Below are positions 16,251 to 22,963 of a DNA stretch of 64,000 nt, one piece after another. Every line of letters starts with the position of its first letter. The stretch's first letter is position 1. The notes below the pieces were generated by a model. It was not told the DNA's origin, made no database searches, and saw only the letters and a program-made list of their open reading frames with translations. The position numbers were made by a program, and so were the translations under genes. This stretch comes from a virus, in the IMG/VR virus record IMGVR_UViG_3300048672_000475, positions 16,857 through 80,856 of that record; one strand, written 5' to 3'.

Positions 16251-16463
16251 TTACGCGTCTGAAAGGACAATATCAATTAGGAGGTCCAGGTACTTGATCT
16301 TTTCCTCCAGGAAATGTACTTCGGCTACATGTCGTTGGTAACTTGGACTCTCCTGGCAATGCTCGCACATCGAAAAAACGTCATGACTCATAAGTTCCGA
16401 TAACTTTATCTCCGCTCTGAACTTGTGACTATACATTTCGGCTATCAATCTTTTATTTACCAT
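16251..16463 (-). CDS. Hypothetical helical protein
   Basis: A 70-residue protein, probably two helices, with a CEHC pair near residue 33. It is the last gene of the long early minus-strand block, ending at the bidirectional terminator. Not recognised. Confidence 0.6.
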   Translation of the reverse strand: MVNKRLIAEMYSHKFRAEIKLSELMSHDVFSMCEHCQESPSYQRHVAEVHFLEEKIKYLDLLIDIVLSDA

Positions 16464-16919
16464 CTAAAAATCCTCCTCTGTTAACACGTAGGGCTTGGTA
16501 TCAATCACCTGATAAAAATCTATTTTAAGATACTTAGCGATCCACGCTTCTAGCATGTCTTCGAGTTCTTTTTCGGCGGCAGCGTCGACATTATCCAACA
16601 CAGACTCCGCATACTCACCGCCTAAATCCCAAGCCGCATTTTCAAATTGTTCTATTACCCATTCTACGTTAAACAAGTCCGAGGGTTTGTACTTACGATA
16701 CCTCCCGACGTAAACCGTATCCCCCGCCGACAAATAATCGTTGTTGTTTAGGAGGTCGCTCAATTCAATGCAGTTGTAGTCATCATCGTTAGCAGACCAA
16801 GCCTCCAAAATTTCCGGTTCTTTTTTCCCGAAAATCCGGTCCCAGTTTTCCCTAAACTTCTGCCTGTCTGTAATCGGCCTAGGGTACGACCCCTTACCGC
16901 CTTGCCATTTACCGCTCAT
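16464..16919 (-). CDS. Hypothetical protein, paralogous N-terminus (copy 1)
   Basis: A 151-residue protein. The first ~33 residues (MSGKWQGGKGSYPRPITDRQ, then ENWDRIFGKK) are nearly identical to those of the upstream neighbour, while the rest is different and acidic. The GKGxxPRP...FxxNxDxIFGKK segment is a recurring N-terminal tag on unrelated small phage proteins. The shared part is also conserved at DNA level, so it arose by recent duplication or gene conversion. Confidence 0.7.
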   Translation of the reverse strand: MSGKWQGGKGSYPRPITDRQKFRENWDRIFGKKEPEILEAWSANDDDYNCIELSDLLNNNDYLSAGDTVYVGRYRKYKPSDLFNVEWVIEQFENAAWDLGGEYAESVLDNVDAAAEKELEDMLEAWIAKYLKIDFYQVIDTKPYVLTEEDF

Positions 16920-17405
16920 TTTGCGCCTCCAATTTCGCTAAAAGTATAATTTTCGTTTCGTGATACTCGCCGGAGTACAGGGGATATAGTTTGATGACTT
17001 CTATCTCATCAGGGCGTACCTCACCTCTTCTAGTCGCTAAAAACTCTTCCTCAGTTAAAACGTAATCCAAATACTTCAGTTCGTACAGCTTCCTTAGCTG
17101 CCTAGCCGATATGTAGTGCGTCTGACCATCGTTTTTAGAGCGCACGTAACCGGGGCATAAAACCCACAATAAGATCTTTTTCTTTTCGGGTCTGAAAGAG
17201 TTTTTAACAACTACGTTATGGAACGGCGTATCCTCGCCTTCTTGGACGTGGTTTACTTCTACACTTAGTATGCTATCCAGTATTTTAGGCCCCGGCTTCT
17301 TGCCGAAAATCCGGTCCCAGTTTTCCCCGAACTTCTGCCTGTCTGTAATCGGCCTAGGGTCCGATCCCTTACCGCCTTGCCATTTACCGCTCATTTTGTG
17401 CCTCC
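16828..17405 (-). repeat. Direct repeat of ~103 bases at two gene starts
   Basis: Copies lie at 16828-16930 and 17303-17405, about 95% identical. Each covers the start signal (GGAGGCnCAAA), the ATG and the first ~31 codons of one of two neighbouring genes. Only the N-terminal tag is repeated; the downstream sequences are unrelated. Confidence 0.85.
16909..17394 (-). CDS. Hypothetical protein, paralogous N-terminus (copy 2)
   Basis: A 161-residue protein sharing its first ~33 residues with the next gene (see the 103-base repeat). The remainder is unrelated: beta-rich, with KKKILLWVLCPGYVRS and a C-terminal EYHETKIILLAKLEAQNER. The frame is open 35 codons further upstream, but the ATG at 17394 has the conserved ACTGGAGGCACAAA before it, identical in position to copy 1. 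Confidence 0.7.
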   Translation of the reverse strand: MSGKWQGGKGSDPRPITDRQKFGENWDRIFGKKPGPKILDSILSVEVNHVQEGEDTPFHNVVVKNSFRPEKKKILLWVLCPGYVRSKNDGQTHYISARQLRKLYELKYLDYVLTEEEFLATRRGEVRPDEIEVIKLYPLYSGEYHETKIILLAKLEAQNER

Positions 17406-17563
17406 AGTTTTCGTTTTCTCGTTTGTTCGGCCTTGCGTTTTCTCGCGCAGCTATTGTGGTATTCTTTGTTCGGTACGGTAGTATACAGAGGTCGGCCACA
17501 GTACCTGCAAGGGTCTGCGCGGCGCCATGGCCGTAGCGTTAATATGGCCTCCTGCGGTATCAC
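17384..17563 (-). CDS. Tiny zinc-finger protein with GTG start
   Basis: A 59-residue gene found by eye. A GTG at 17563 overlaps the upstream stop as GTGA. The product has CRYCGRPLYTTVPNKEYHNSC near residue 20 (a Cys2...His-Cys pattern typical of short zinc fingers) followed by a basic helix (ARKRKAEQTRKRKLEAQNER). The zinc site plus basic tail suggests nucleic-acid binding. The end overlaps the next gene's start signal. The start codon is inferred from the overlap; no strong ribosome-binding site is visible. Confidence 0.6.
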   Translation of the reverse strand: MIPQEAILTLRPWRRADPCRYCGRPLYTTVPNKEYHNSCARKRKAEQTRKRKLEAQNER

Positions 17564-17823
17564 TGCCTAGCTCTCAAAAGAGTTATTACGGCGGCTAGCG
17601 CTTCTGCGTAGCCATGCTTGTATCCCTCGTCATACTGCGCAGTGTTTTTGCTAATCGCGGTATCGACGCCCCGTATCCGGTAGTCAAATGCCGGGTTCCA
17701 CGATGGCGTCCCCGCTACCTCCAGCCACGGGTCATCGCCGTATTTAAACTCTAACGGAGGGCGACCACTGCGCTCCCAGTATAACTTCAGGGTGTCATGC
17801 TTGCTTTGCGTTGTGCGACTCAT
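17560..17823 (-). CDS. Hypothetical protein
   Basis: An 87-residue protein starting MSRTTQSKHDTLKLYWERSG. The middle, FKYGDDPWLEVAGTPSWNP followed by FDYRIRG, is a pattern seen in many small phage proteins of unknown function. AAGAGG lies 8 bases before the ATG. The frame stays open upstream into the IS element, but that part is transposon sequence. Confidence 0.7.
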   Translation of the reverse strand: MSRTTQSKHDTLKLYWERSGRPPLEFKYGDDPWLEVAGTPSWNPAFDYRIRGVDTAISKNTAQYDEGYKHGYAEALAAVITLLRARQ

Positions 17824-17895
17824 GTAGTACCTCTTATCAAATGCGTGCTGCCATGGTTTACTGTTTAAGTTGATTGGCGGGCAATAAATTTTGAT

Positions 17896-17940
17896 TTGAA
17901 CCTCCCCATGCCTGAAGGCAGGGGGATTCCTGACTACGCC
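17896..17940 (-). ncRNA. Probable omega-RNA 3' scaffold at the IS right end
   Basis: In IS605 elements the TnpB guide RNA (omegaRNA/reRNA) is made from the 3' end of tnpB and the right end, with the guide reading into flanking DNA. Here a stable hairpin (17903-17925) follows the tnpB stop and ends near TTCAA. The predicted guide would begin with ATCAAAATTTATTGCC outside the element. Expression is not shown by the sequence. Confidence 0.5.
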
Positions 17941-18986
17941 AGACATTGGCGTACCTCGTGGGCCGTTCCAGCCCCGGAAATTAGAGTGTTGATCGCTGCA
18001 TTTACGTCGCGATCATGATGCGTTCCACACGCCGAACACTCCCAATCCCTCACCGACAGTCCTGCTAATCCTGTAGGGCCTGTTAGGCTCCCGCAAGTTG
18101 AGCAAATCCTGGTGGAATTTTTGGAAGCAACCTCGACATATTGAGTACCGCCTGCACGGCTCTTGTACTCAAGCATTGACCGAAGTTGTGCGTGACCGCT
18201 TGAGGCCACGCTCTTCCCGAATTTCTTGGCAATCCCTTTGATATTATCTTTGGAAAAATAGATAACGGTATTTTCCTGTACCAAACGTAATGACAACTTA
18301 TGATTTCTGTCCTTGCGTTGGTTCCGAATGCGCTCATGCTGCCTTGCTACTAATTTCCTGTTAATGCCACGTTGCGCCTGAGCCAAGCGTTTTGCGGATT
18401 GATGCAATTCTTTTGGATGGTCAATCTTTTCGCCGTTTGAAGTCGTTAGCAAATCCTTGAAACCGGGATCAATGCCGATAACGCCCTCTGCCTTGCGCGC
18501 TATCGTCTTGCGCTCGGAATCAATAAACAGACACAAATACCAGCCGGATGCGCGCTTAACGATACGACCACATTTGATTTTGCCCACTGGAATATCTTGC
18601 TTATGGAACCGGACAGTTCCTATTCCAGGCAATTTGACATGATTGTTTTCCGGCGTACGGATAGGATCGGGAAACGGGATGCTGTTTAATTTGTTACGCA
18701 TTCCTTTTAACTTAGGTTTGCCGCCAATCTTTTTAAAACAACGCTTCCACGCTATATAGGCAGTTGCCAACATGCCTTGTACGGTATGGCTTGGAATACC
18801 GATTTTCTTGCCATGATCCGCCAACAGGTTTTGAAAACCATTCGGTGTGTAATAGATACCACCTTTTGAGTCATTCTCTATTTTACGGATAGCCCAATTC
18901 CAGACGCCCGTAAGCATAAATAACCATACGTCCAACAATGAAGACTGAACAACGTTGAGCCTAAGTTTTAATTGAGTCTGGATCAT
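17934..18986 (-). CDS. tnpB: TnpB (RNA-guided nuclease family), canonical RuvC-II Glu absent
   Basis: A 350-residue TnpB. RuvC-I is present (GIDPGFKD, Asp173), the zinc finger is intact (CSTCGS near 296 and CSACGT near 318), and RuvC-III is present (HHDRDVNAA, Asp327). In the RuvC-II strand, where most TnpBs read I-x-x-E-D-L-N-x-K-G, this one reads VIYFSKDNIKG, so the catalytic Glu position (residue 245) is Ser. The TGPxGLxGLxVRDWEC stretch puts it in a large proteobacterial branch; TnpBs with a relocated Glu are known, so loss of cleavage does not follow. It is otherwise full length. Confidence 0.9.
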   Translation of the reverse strand: MIQTQLKLRLNVVQSSLLDVWLFMLTGVWNWAIRKIENDSKGGIYYTPNGFQNLLADHGKKIGIPSHTVQGMLATAYIAWKRCFKKIGGKPKLKGMRNKLNSIPFPDPIRTPENNHVKLPGIGTVRFHKQDIPVGKIKCGRIVKRASGWYLCLFIDSERKTIARKAEGVIGIDPGFKDLLTTSNGEKIDHPKELHQSAKRLAQAQRGINRKLVARQHERIRNQRKDRNHKLSLRLVQENTVIYFSKDNIKGIAKKFGKSVASSGHAQLRSMLEYKSRAGGTQYVEVASKNSTRICSTCGSLTGPTGLAGLSVRDWECSACGTHHDRDVNAAINTLISGAGTAHEVRQCLA

Positions 18987-18989
18987 CGG

Positions 18990-19397
18990 TTAAACCTGCT
19001 TTTGGTTCTCAATATACTGTTTAATTATTTCCAACGGCGCACCGCCCACGGTGGAAACAAAATAAGAATTAGTCCAAAGCGTCGGCAGCCTGGATTTAAG
19101 CTGTTTAAACTCAAGCCGTAAAACGCGCGATGTCCTACCCTTAATGGTTTTAACCAGGCGATGAATGCCAAACTGTGGATCGACCTCAACCAACAAATGT
19201 ACGTGATCCGGCATAACCTCTAACTCAATCATCTCTGATTTAAACTCGATACATACGTCTTGTATAATTTCTTTAAGTCTGGTTTCTATAGTACCAATTA
19301 AAACTTTTCGTCGGTACTTGGGGCACCATACGACGTGGTACTTACACGAATAAACCACATTGCTGTTTGACTTATATTTTATGCTAAAATTGCTCAT
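18990..19397 (-). CDS. tnpA: IS200/IS605 Y1 transposase TnpA
   Basis: A 135-residue single-strand DNA transposase of the HUH family. The HUH motif is PDHVHLLVEV near residue 64 and the catalytic tyrosine is in IIKQYIENQ near residue 128; the N-terminal VVYSCKYHVVWCPKYRRKVL is diagnostic. Length is typical and nothing is broken, so the element may still be mobile. Its own promoter lies at 19404-19431. Confidence 0.95.
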   Translation of the reverse strand: MSNFSIKYKSNSNVVYSCKYHVVWCPKYRRKVLIGTIETRLKEIIQDVCIEFKSEMIELEVMPDHVHLLVEVDPQFGIHRLVKTIKGRTSRVLRLEFKQLKSRLPTLWTNSYFVSTVGGAPLEIIKQYIENQKQV

Positions 19398-19403
19398 GTA
19401 ATC

Positions 19404-19431
19404 AGTATACAGGTATTAGCTATATAGTCAA
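19404..19431 (-). promoter_or_regulatory. Promoter of tnpA
   Basis: Minus strand TTGACT (19426-19431), 16-base spacer, TATACT (19404-19409), ending a few bases before the tnpA start. It lies inside the IS and would make it independent of phage transcription. Confidence 0.55.
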
Positions 19432-19468
19432 TCAAAGATCAAAATCGCGCGACTTGACCCCATATCTA

Positions 19469-19528
19469 TAAGTTAGGGGGTTGCGCCGCGCTCTTGTTCA
19501 ATATTCTTTCTAGTAGTTGTCGGCTCAT
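19469..19528 (-). pseudogene. 5' remnant of a small gene cut by the IS
   Basis: An ATG at 19528, with GGGAGAACTAGG before it as in intact neighbours, opens MSRQLLERILNKSAAQPPN and stops within the IS left end after 20 codons. MSRxLLERxL is a common opening of small phage proteins. On the far side of the IS (about 17824-17895) the short stretch before the 17823 gene may hold its 3' end. How many codons were lost cannot be told. Confidence 0.4.
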
Positions 19529-19529
19529 C

Positions 19530-19703
19530 CTAGTTCTCCCGCTTTGCTTCACTATCCAACCCTAAAGCCCGTAGGTAACGTGAATACGCATCGAGCTTTG
19601 CCCTACATAACTGCATTTTCAGTTCTTCTACAATAAGCTGGCTCCTAGCGAGATCCGCGTAGGCGGCTAGCACTTCCGCGTTTATTTTTGCCTGGGCGGT
19701 CAT
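19530..19703 (-). CDS. Hypothetical helical protein
   Basis: A 57-residue helical protein (MTAQAKINAEVLAAYADLAR...). The start at 19703 is chosen because ACTGGAGAAAACAA stands directly before it; the frame is open 13 codons further up. It ends in KREN with its stop inside the next gene's ribosome-binding site. Confidence 0.65.
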   Translation of the reverse strand: MTAQAKINAEVLAAYADLARSQLIVEELKMQLCRAKLDAYSRYLRALGLDSEAKREN

Positions 19704-19738
19704 TTGTTTTCTCCAGTTTTTCGTCAAAATACGGGCGC

Positions 19739-19918
19739 TCACGCTCCGTCGTTATCCTCGCCCTCATAGACGGCTTGGTACGCGGCTATAAATGGCGCCA
19801 GCGTCATTTTTGGTTGGTATTTGGTAGCCGGTGGCAACTTGGCTGCTGCCGGTGAAATCATATCCGCGAACCGTTTTAAGATTTCCCGATATTTTTCTAT
19901 TTCATTCGCCATTGTCAT
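19739..19918 (-). CDS. Hypothetical protein
   Basis: About 59 residues: MTMANEIEKYREILKRFADM, then a Pro/Ala segment and APFIAAYQAVYEGEDN. Start among several ATGs (19921, 19918, 19912) is uncertain; AGGGG lies just upstream. It overlaps the end of the preceding membrane-protein gene. Confidence 0.55.
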   Translation of the reverse strand: MTMANEIEKYREILKRFADMISPAAAKLPPATKYQPKMTLAPFIAAYQAVYEGEDNDGA

Positions 19919-20018
19919 CATCACCCCTACGACAAGCGTATAAAAAAGCGACTAACAGTAAGCCGCCCACTATTTGTAATGTGATAAACATATCCAGCCA
20001 TTCAGTTTCTACTAACAT
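19902..20018 (-). CDS. Tiny single-span membrane protein
   Basis: A 38-residue gene found by eye: ATG at 20018 with GAGGAGCGATACA before it. One transmembrane helix (about residues 10-28, FITLQIVGGLLLVAFLYA) is followed by CRRGDDDNGE. It overlaps the TraR-like gene upstream by 17 bases and the next gene by 17. No function known. Confidence 0.55.
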   Translation of the reverse strand: MLVETEWLDMFITLQIVGGLLLVAFLYACRRGDDDNGE

Positions 20019-20232
20019 TGTATCGCTCCTCGATCACTTGGCAGTCTATACAGCGTACTACGCCGGTTATAGCCGCCCGCTTGTGGGGTATGTCGACACC
20101 GCAATCGATGCAGACTTTTTCGCCCTTATCGTTATACTCAGGGGCATGCTGCTCCCGGTGTACATGCTTGAGAATTGCGCGCGCTATGCTAGCAATCTCT
20201 AGGTCGGAGCTAAAATCTGCGTCGTCGGGCAT
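20002..20232 (-). CDS. TraR/DksA-type zinc-finger protein
   Basis: A 76-residue protein with the C4 zinc finger of the TraR/DksA family: CIDCGVDIPHKR then VVRCIDCQ. Members bind the RNA polymerase secondary channel and alter promoter use with or without ppGpp; phage versions are short like this. The N-terminus has DDADFSSDLEIA rather than a clear DxxDxA tip, so activity is uncertain. It has its own promoter at 20262-20291. Confidence 0.75.
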   Translation of the reverse strand: MPDDADFSSDLEIASIARAILKHVHREQHAPEYNDKGEKVCIDCGVDIPHKRAAITGVVRCIDCQVIEERYNVSRN

Positions 20233-20261
20233 CGGAGGTTTCCTCGGTATAAAAAGTTAAG

Positions 20262-20291
20262 TATCTAATCGGCATTTTAGGGATTAGTCAA
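20262..20291 (-). promoter_or_regulatory. Promoter before the TraR-like gene
   Basis: Minus strand TTGACT (20286-20291), 18-base spacer, TAGATA (20262-20267). The -35 box and spacer form a 24-base sequence repeated exactly at 20610-20633, before the next gene upstream. Confidence 0.55.
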
Positions 20292-20295
20292 GTAA

Positions 20296-20559
20296 TTACC
20301 ACGGCCTGTTAGCTACAAATACGCGGTATTGCCCAGCGCACCCATTTTGCGAAATTTCTCGTAGCTCACCCAGTTCCACCAGCCTATCTATACACGCTAG
20401 CATGTGCCAGCTATCGCCGGCTACGCCTCTTATAATCTCTTGCGCTCGCGCAGCCCCCGCTTCTGCTATTAAGGTTTTAGCCCTATCCCTAATAGCAAGA
20501 AACATTACTTGGCCCTGCTCGGTAAATACGATTTCTCTTTCGGTTTGGTAATCATACAT
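20296..20559 (-). CDS. Hypothetical protein, possible winged helix
   Basis: An 87-residue protein. The stretch ARAQEIIRGVAGDSWHMLACIDRLVELGELREI could be a helix-turn-helix with a following wing. Not assigned to a family. Preceded by AGTGGAGAATTGCT, a variant of the conserved start signal. Confidence 0.6.
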   Translation of the reverse strand: MYDYQTEREIVFTEQGQVMFLAIRDRAKTLIAEAGAARAQEIIRGVAGDSWHMLACIDRLVELGELREISQNGCAGQYRVFVANRPW

Positions 20560-20609
20560 AGCAATTCTCCACTATCAATTAGCCAAGTTGGCTGCCAAAA
20601 TAATCCTGC

Positions 20610-20633
20610 ATCGGCATTTTAGGGATTAGTCAA
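20610..20633 (-). repeat. Second copy of a 24-base promoter-like repeat
   Basis: Identical to 20268-20291. It contains TTGACT on the minus strand but is not followed by a good -10 box here, so it may be a binding site or a decayed promoter rather than an active one. Confidence 0.6.
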
Positions 20634-21224
20634 CAATATCTTGCGGTGCTTGTACAACGCAATTTTCCAGTCTGCGTTCGGCAGCGAACGTGAAATATTC
20701 TCTGTCCTCCCGTCTTCCGAATCTTCTCTCCAGGCTGCTCTGCCGCATGTCGGCTTCTTCTCGTAGGCATACCACATACCATCCTCATCCTGCGCCACCC
20801 AGTTGGTCCACTCAGGTAAATCGGATGGGTCGAAAGGCGCTGTGTGCGGGAAATACCGGGGGAACCGAGGGCCGTTAGAAGACTCGGTAACGTCCGATAG
20901 CGCTTGCGGGGTGCTCACCTCGTTTAGCCCTTGTAGCAAGAGAGTTATTTCGCCCTGCATGCCTTCTACGATGTCGCGAAGGCCTTGGTTCTCGGCCTGT
21001 ATGCGCTCCAGCTTTTTGGCTTTATATTGGAGATCCGCAATCGCTGTTGTTGCATCCGCCATCCCCCTATCGAATCGCGAACCGTCGAACATAGGGTCCA
21101 GGTCGTCCATATCGTACCCATACTTGAGTATTTGCGTTGCCGCGTAGCCATAGCCGTTGTCGTATTCTTCTTTCGCGGCCTCATCCGCTTTGCTTTCCAG
21201 CCATTTTTCGATTCGTTTAAACAT
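20619..21224 (-). CDS. Hypothetical coiled-coil protein
   Basis: A 201-residue protein. Residues about 60-105 form a probable coiled coil (AIADLQYKAKKLERIQAENQ...), and the C-terminal part has WTNWVAQDEDGMWYAYEKKP, an aromatic-rich beta segment seen in other phage proteins of unknown function. Preceded by ACTGGAGAATAGAAC. Confidence 0.65.
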   Translation of the reverse strand: MFKRIEKWLESKADEAAKEEYDNGYGYAATQILKYGYDMDDLDPMFDGSRFDRGMADATTAIADLQYKAKKLERIQAENQGLRDIVEGMQGEITLLLQGLNEVSTPQALSDVTESSNGPRFPRYFPHTAPFDPSDLPEWTNWVAQDEDGMWYAYEKKPTCGRAAWREDSEDGRTENISRSLPNADWKIALYKHRKILLTNP

Positions 21225-21227
21225 GTT

Positions 21228-21416
21228 CTATTCTCCAGTTTTAGGTATCGGCTCTTGACAGACAGGGCAATCGATAAACGCTACCCAGTCATCACCGTAC
21301 AGCATAGCTTTCGTTTCATCTATGGAAGCTCCATCATCGACCCAGATATTTTTGGGGAAAATAAGCTTATCCTTATTAAGTACCGTTCCGCAGTTATCAC
21401 AGCTAATTAAATTCAT
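21228..21416 (-). CDS. Small zinc-ribbon protein
   Basis: A 62-residue zinc-ribbon: CDNCGTVLNK near residue 6 and CPVCQEPI near residue 51. It ends in KTGE because its last codons are the ACTGGAGAA start signal of the next gene. Own start preceded by ACTGGAGAACGAC. Confidence 0.65.
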   Translation of the reverse strand: MNLISCDNCGTVLNKDKLIFPKNIWVDDGASIDETKAMLYGDDWVAFIDCPVCQEPIPKTGE

Positions 21417-21439
21417 GTCGTTCTCCAGTTTGTTCTTGT

Positions 21440-21700
21440 CTACCCGCCTATATGAGTCGTGGGTTCACCGTTCGGATTTCTCGGCACGCTTCCAACCCAC
21501 TCCGCACCGTCGTAGCAAACCGGAAAATACACGTAGTTTCGGGTCCACGCGGTAAACGGCCTACCTTCTTCGCTCCCATACCCACAATTAAATTCTTCTT
21601 CCAATTCATCCGCGTTAAGGGTTATGGATTCTACGTCCCCAAAAGTTTCGCCTCGTTCATCCAGTGCTTTGGTAATCGCTTTTGTCCAGTTAGTCATCAT
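21440..21700 (-). CDS. Hypothetical protein
   Basis: An 86-residue acidic protein with an aromatic middle (FTAWTRNYVYFPVCYDGAEW) that is probably a beta sheet. Two ATGs in a row; ACTGGAGAATAGATC stands before the first. Not recognised. Confidence 0.6.
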   Translation of the reverse strand: MMTNWTKAITKALDERGETFGDVESITLNADELEEEFNCGYGSEEGRPFTAWTRNYVYFPVCYDGAEWVGSVPRNPNGEPTTHIGG

Positions 21701-21732
21701 GATCTATTCTCCAGTTTGTTCTTGGTTATGGG

Positions 21733-22167
21733 TTACGGCGCGGTGAAACTTAGAACCGCCCGCCTGTGTAGAAGTGCGTCTTCCTTAGTGAGATGGATAA
21801 AGCCCATCGAGAGATATTTGTTGATGTGGTACCCTGGGTCCCACCCCGTACGGGCGAAGAAGCTTATTACGTCCGACTCATTAGGCCCGTTAAAATTGGG
21901 AGCCCAATAGCATTCGCAGCGCGTAGGGTCTACTTGTCGAACCGGTTCAGGCACCTCAAAGTCGTTTATCAGAATTGTTTTTGGCTTTACCTGCAACGCA
22001 TCAAAGGCTGGGACGCCGTTAGATTCAGTCCAGATAGACCCTTCATAGTTACTGTTTCTATATTCAATTCTACCGTCTTTTAGCCTATATTCGTTCATGC
22101 TTCCGTTAGTGGTTGTTAGCGTTTCTCCAGCTAACAAGGCCTCAAACATTTCGGTATAGTCTCTCAT
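21733..22167 (-). CDS. Hypothetical protein
   Basis: A 144-residue protein opening MRDYTEMFEALLAGETLTTT with a beta-rich continuation (YRLKDGRIEYRNSN...). The first part resembles small phage domains that begin with an amphipathic helix and then a KDGxIxY hairpin. It is first after the promoter at 22197-22226. Confidence 0.6.
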   Translation of the reverse strand: MRDYTEMFEALLAGETLTTTNGSMNEYRLKDGRIEYRNSNYEGSIWTESNGVPAFDALQVKPKTILINDFEVPEPVRQVDPTRCECYWAPNFNGPNESDVISFFARTGWDPGYHINKYLSMGFIHLTKEDALLHRRAVLSFTAP

Positions 22168-22196
22168 TTCTATTCTCCAGTTTGTATTCAGTAGGC

Positions 22197-22226
22197 ACTA
22201 TATCGTGTCATATGCTGTAGTGTCAA
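22197..22226 (-). promoter_or_regulatory. Internal sigma-70-like promoter
   Basis: Minus strand TTGACA (22221-22226), 18-base spacer, TATAGT (22197-22202), in the gap before the 22167 gene. One of several promoters that restart transcription inside the early block. Confidence 0.65.
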
Positions 22227-22227
22227 C

Positions 22228-22425
22228 CTAAAATAAGCCCGACCTCACAATGGCTTCTATCTGATCTAGCTGTAACGTCGGCATCACCAATCTTCGGCTG
22301 GGCCGACGCCAAAAATATTTGAGTTCCAGGGATCGTAAATCGCTACCGGACATCTTAATAGCGTAATCTTTTACGCCTCTAACGCGAATTACATTTCCGC
22401 TTTTCATGTATATTTCCAGTTTCAT
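22228..22425 (-). CDS. Hypothetical protein
   Basis: A 65-residue basic, beta-rich protein (KLEIYMKSGNVIRVRGVKDY). Not recognised. Its end lies just before the promoter at 22197-22226. Confidence 0.55.
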   Translation of the reverse strand: MKLEIYMKSGNVIRVRGVKDYAIKMSGSDLRSLELKYFWRRPSRRLVMPTLQLDQIEAIVRSGLF

Positions 22426-22429
22426 AGTC

Positions 22430-22627
22430 CTACCTATACGTGTTGGCCAGCCATTCTATATTGGCAGGCTTTAATTTTTTGGGTGCCTTATGCGCCAAAG
22501 TTCCTTTCTGCCTCCTACAATCGCACGCTACGCAGCAGGGTTTACCAGAAGGTGGCGTGTTCGGGCTTAGCAATTCGCCGCGCTTGTGCTGATTGCAATA
22601 GTAGCAATAGAAGTAGTGGTCGCTCAT
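22430..22627 (-). CDS. Cys/His-rich zinc-binding protein
   Basis: A 65-residue protein with CYYCNQHKRG near residue 8 and CCVACDCRRQ near residue 31, followed by a basic region. The spacing resembles small HNH-like or treble-clef zinc proteins, but no catalytic HNH motif is seen. The ATG at 22627 overlaps the preceding stop as ATGA. Confidence 0.6.
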   Translation of the reverse strand: MSDHYFYCYYCNQHKRGELLSPNTPPSGKPCCVACDCRRQKGTLAHKAPKKLKPANIEWLANTYR

Positions 22628-22764
22628 AGCGGCAACGACATTAGACTTGCCACGATAATGATGGCCCATACCTGCCAAGTGTCGGGGCCGAACCCCATCT
22701 GCGCCAAGATAGCTCCGATGACTGCAGATGATAAAATGTTGAGCATTAGCTTAAGCCTTTTCAT
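22624..22764 (-). CDS. Tiny two-span membrane protein
   Basis: A 46-residue gene found by eye, with ACTGGAGAATTGAAA directly before its ATG. Two hydrophobic stretches (LMLNILSSAVIGAILAQM and WQVWAIIIVASLMSLPL) are joined by a GFGPDT turn. ATGA overlap with the next gene. Function unknown. Confidence 0.6.
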   Translation of the reverse strand: MKRLKLMLNILSSAVIGAILAQMGFGPDTWQVWAIIIVASLMSLPL

Positions 22765-22778
22765 TTTCAATTCTCCAG

Positions 22779-22925
22779 TTAATGGTTCCGGCTATCCGGA
22801 CCTCGGCGAATAAATCCGAGGGCGTCTATTTGATCTTGGTCTTCGCCGGTACAAAATTCTTCGTACTGATCGCCGAACCAATACCAATACCAACGGCTTA
22901 AACGCTCTTTCAACCGCTTAATCAT
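22779..22925 (-). CDS. Tiny hypothetical protein
   Basis: A 48-residue gene found by eye, preceded by ACTGGAGAATTGAAA, the same leader as its downstream neighbour. The product starts MIKRLKERLSRWYWYWFGDQ and turns acidic. The aromatic amphipathic start could bind a membrane surface. Not recognised. Confidence 0.6.
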   Translation of the reverse strand: MIKRLKERLSRWYWYWFGDQYEEFCTGEDQDQIDALGFIRRGPDSRNH

Positions 22926-22963
22926 TTTCAATTCTCCAGTTATATGTTCGCCAGATGGTCGGG

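Larger units (their letters stand above)
17896..19490 (-). mobile_element. IS200/IS605-type insertion sequence with tnpA and tnpB
   Basis: The element carries tnpA then tnpB on the minus strand, flanked by subterminal hairpins rather than inverted repeats, as expected for the family. The left end has an ACCCC...GGGGT hairpin (19457-19481). The right end has a CCCC-A-TGCC-TGAA-GGCA-GGGG hairpin (17903-17925) followed by TTCAA (17896-17900), a typical right-end cleavage sequence. Exact outer limits are estimates. It interrupts the run of small early genes and probably broke one of them (see 19469-19528). Confidence 0.85.
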
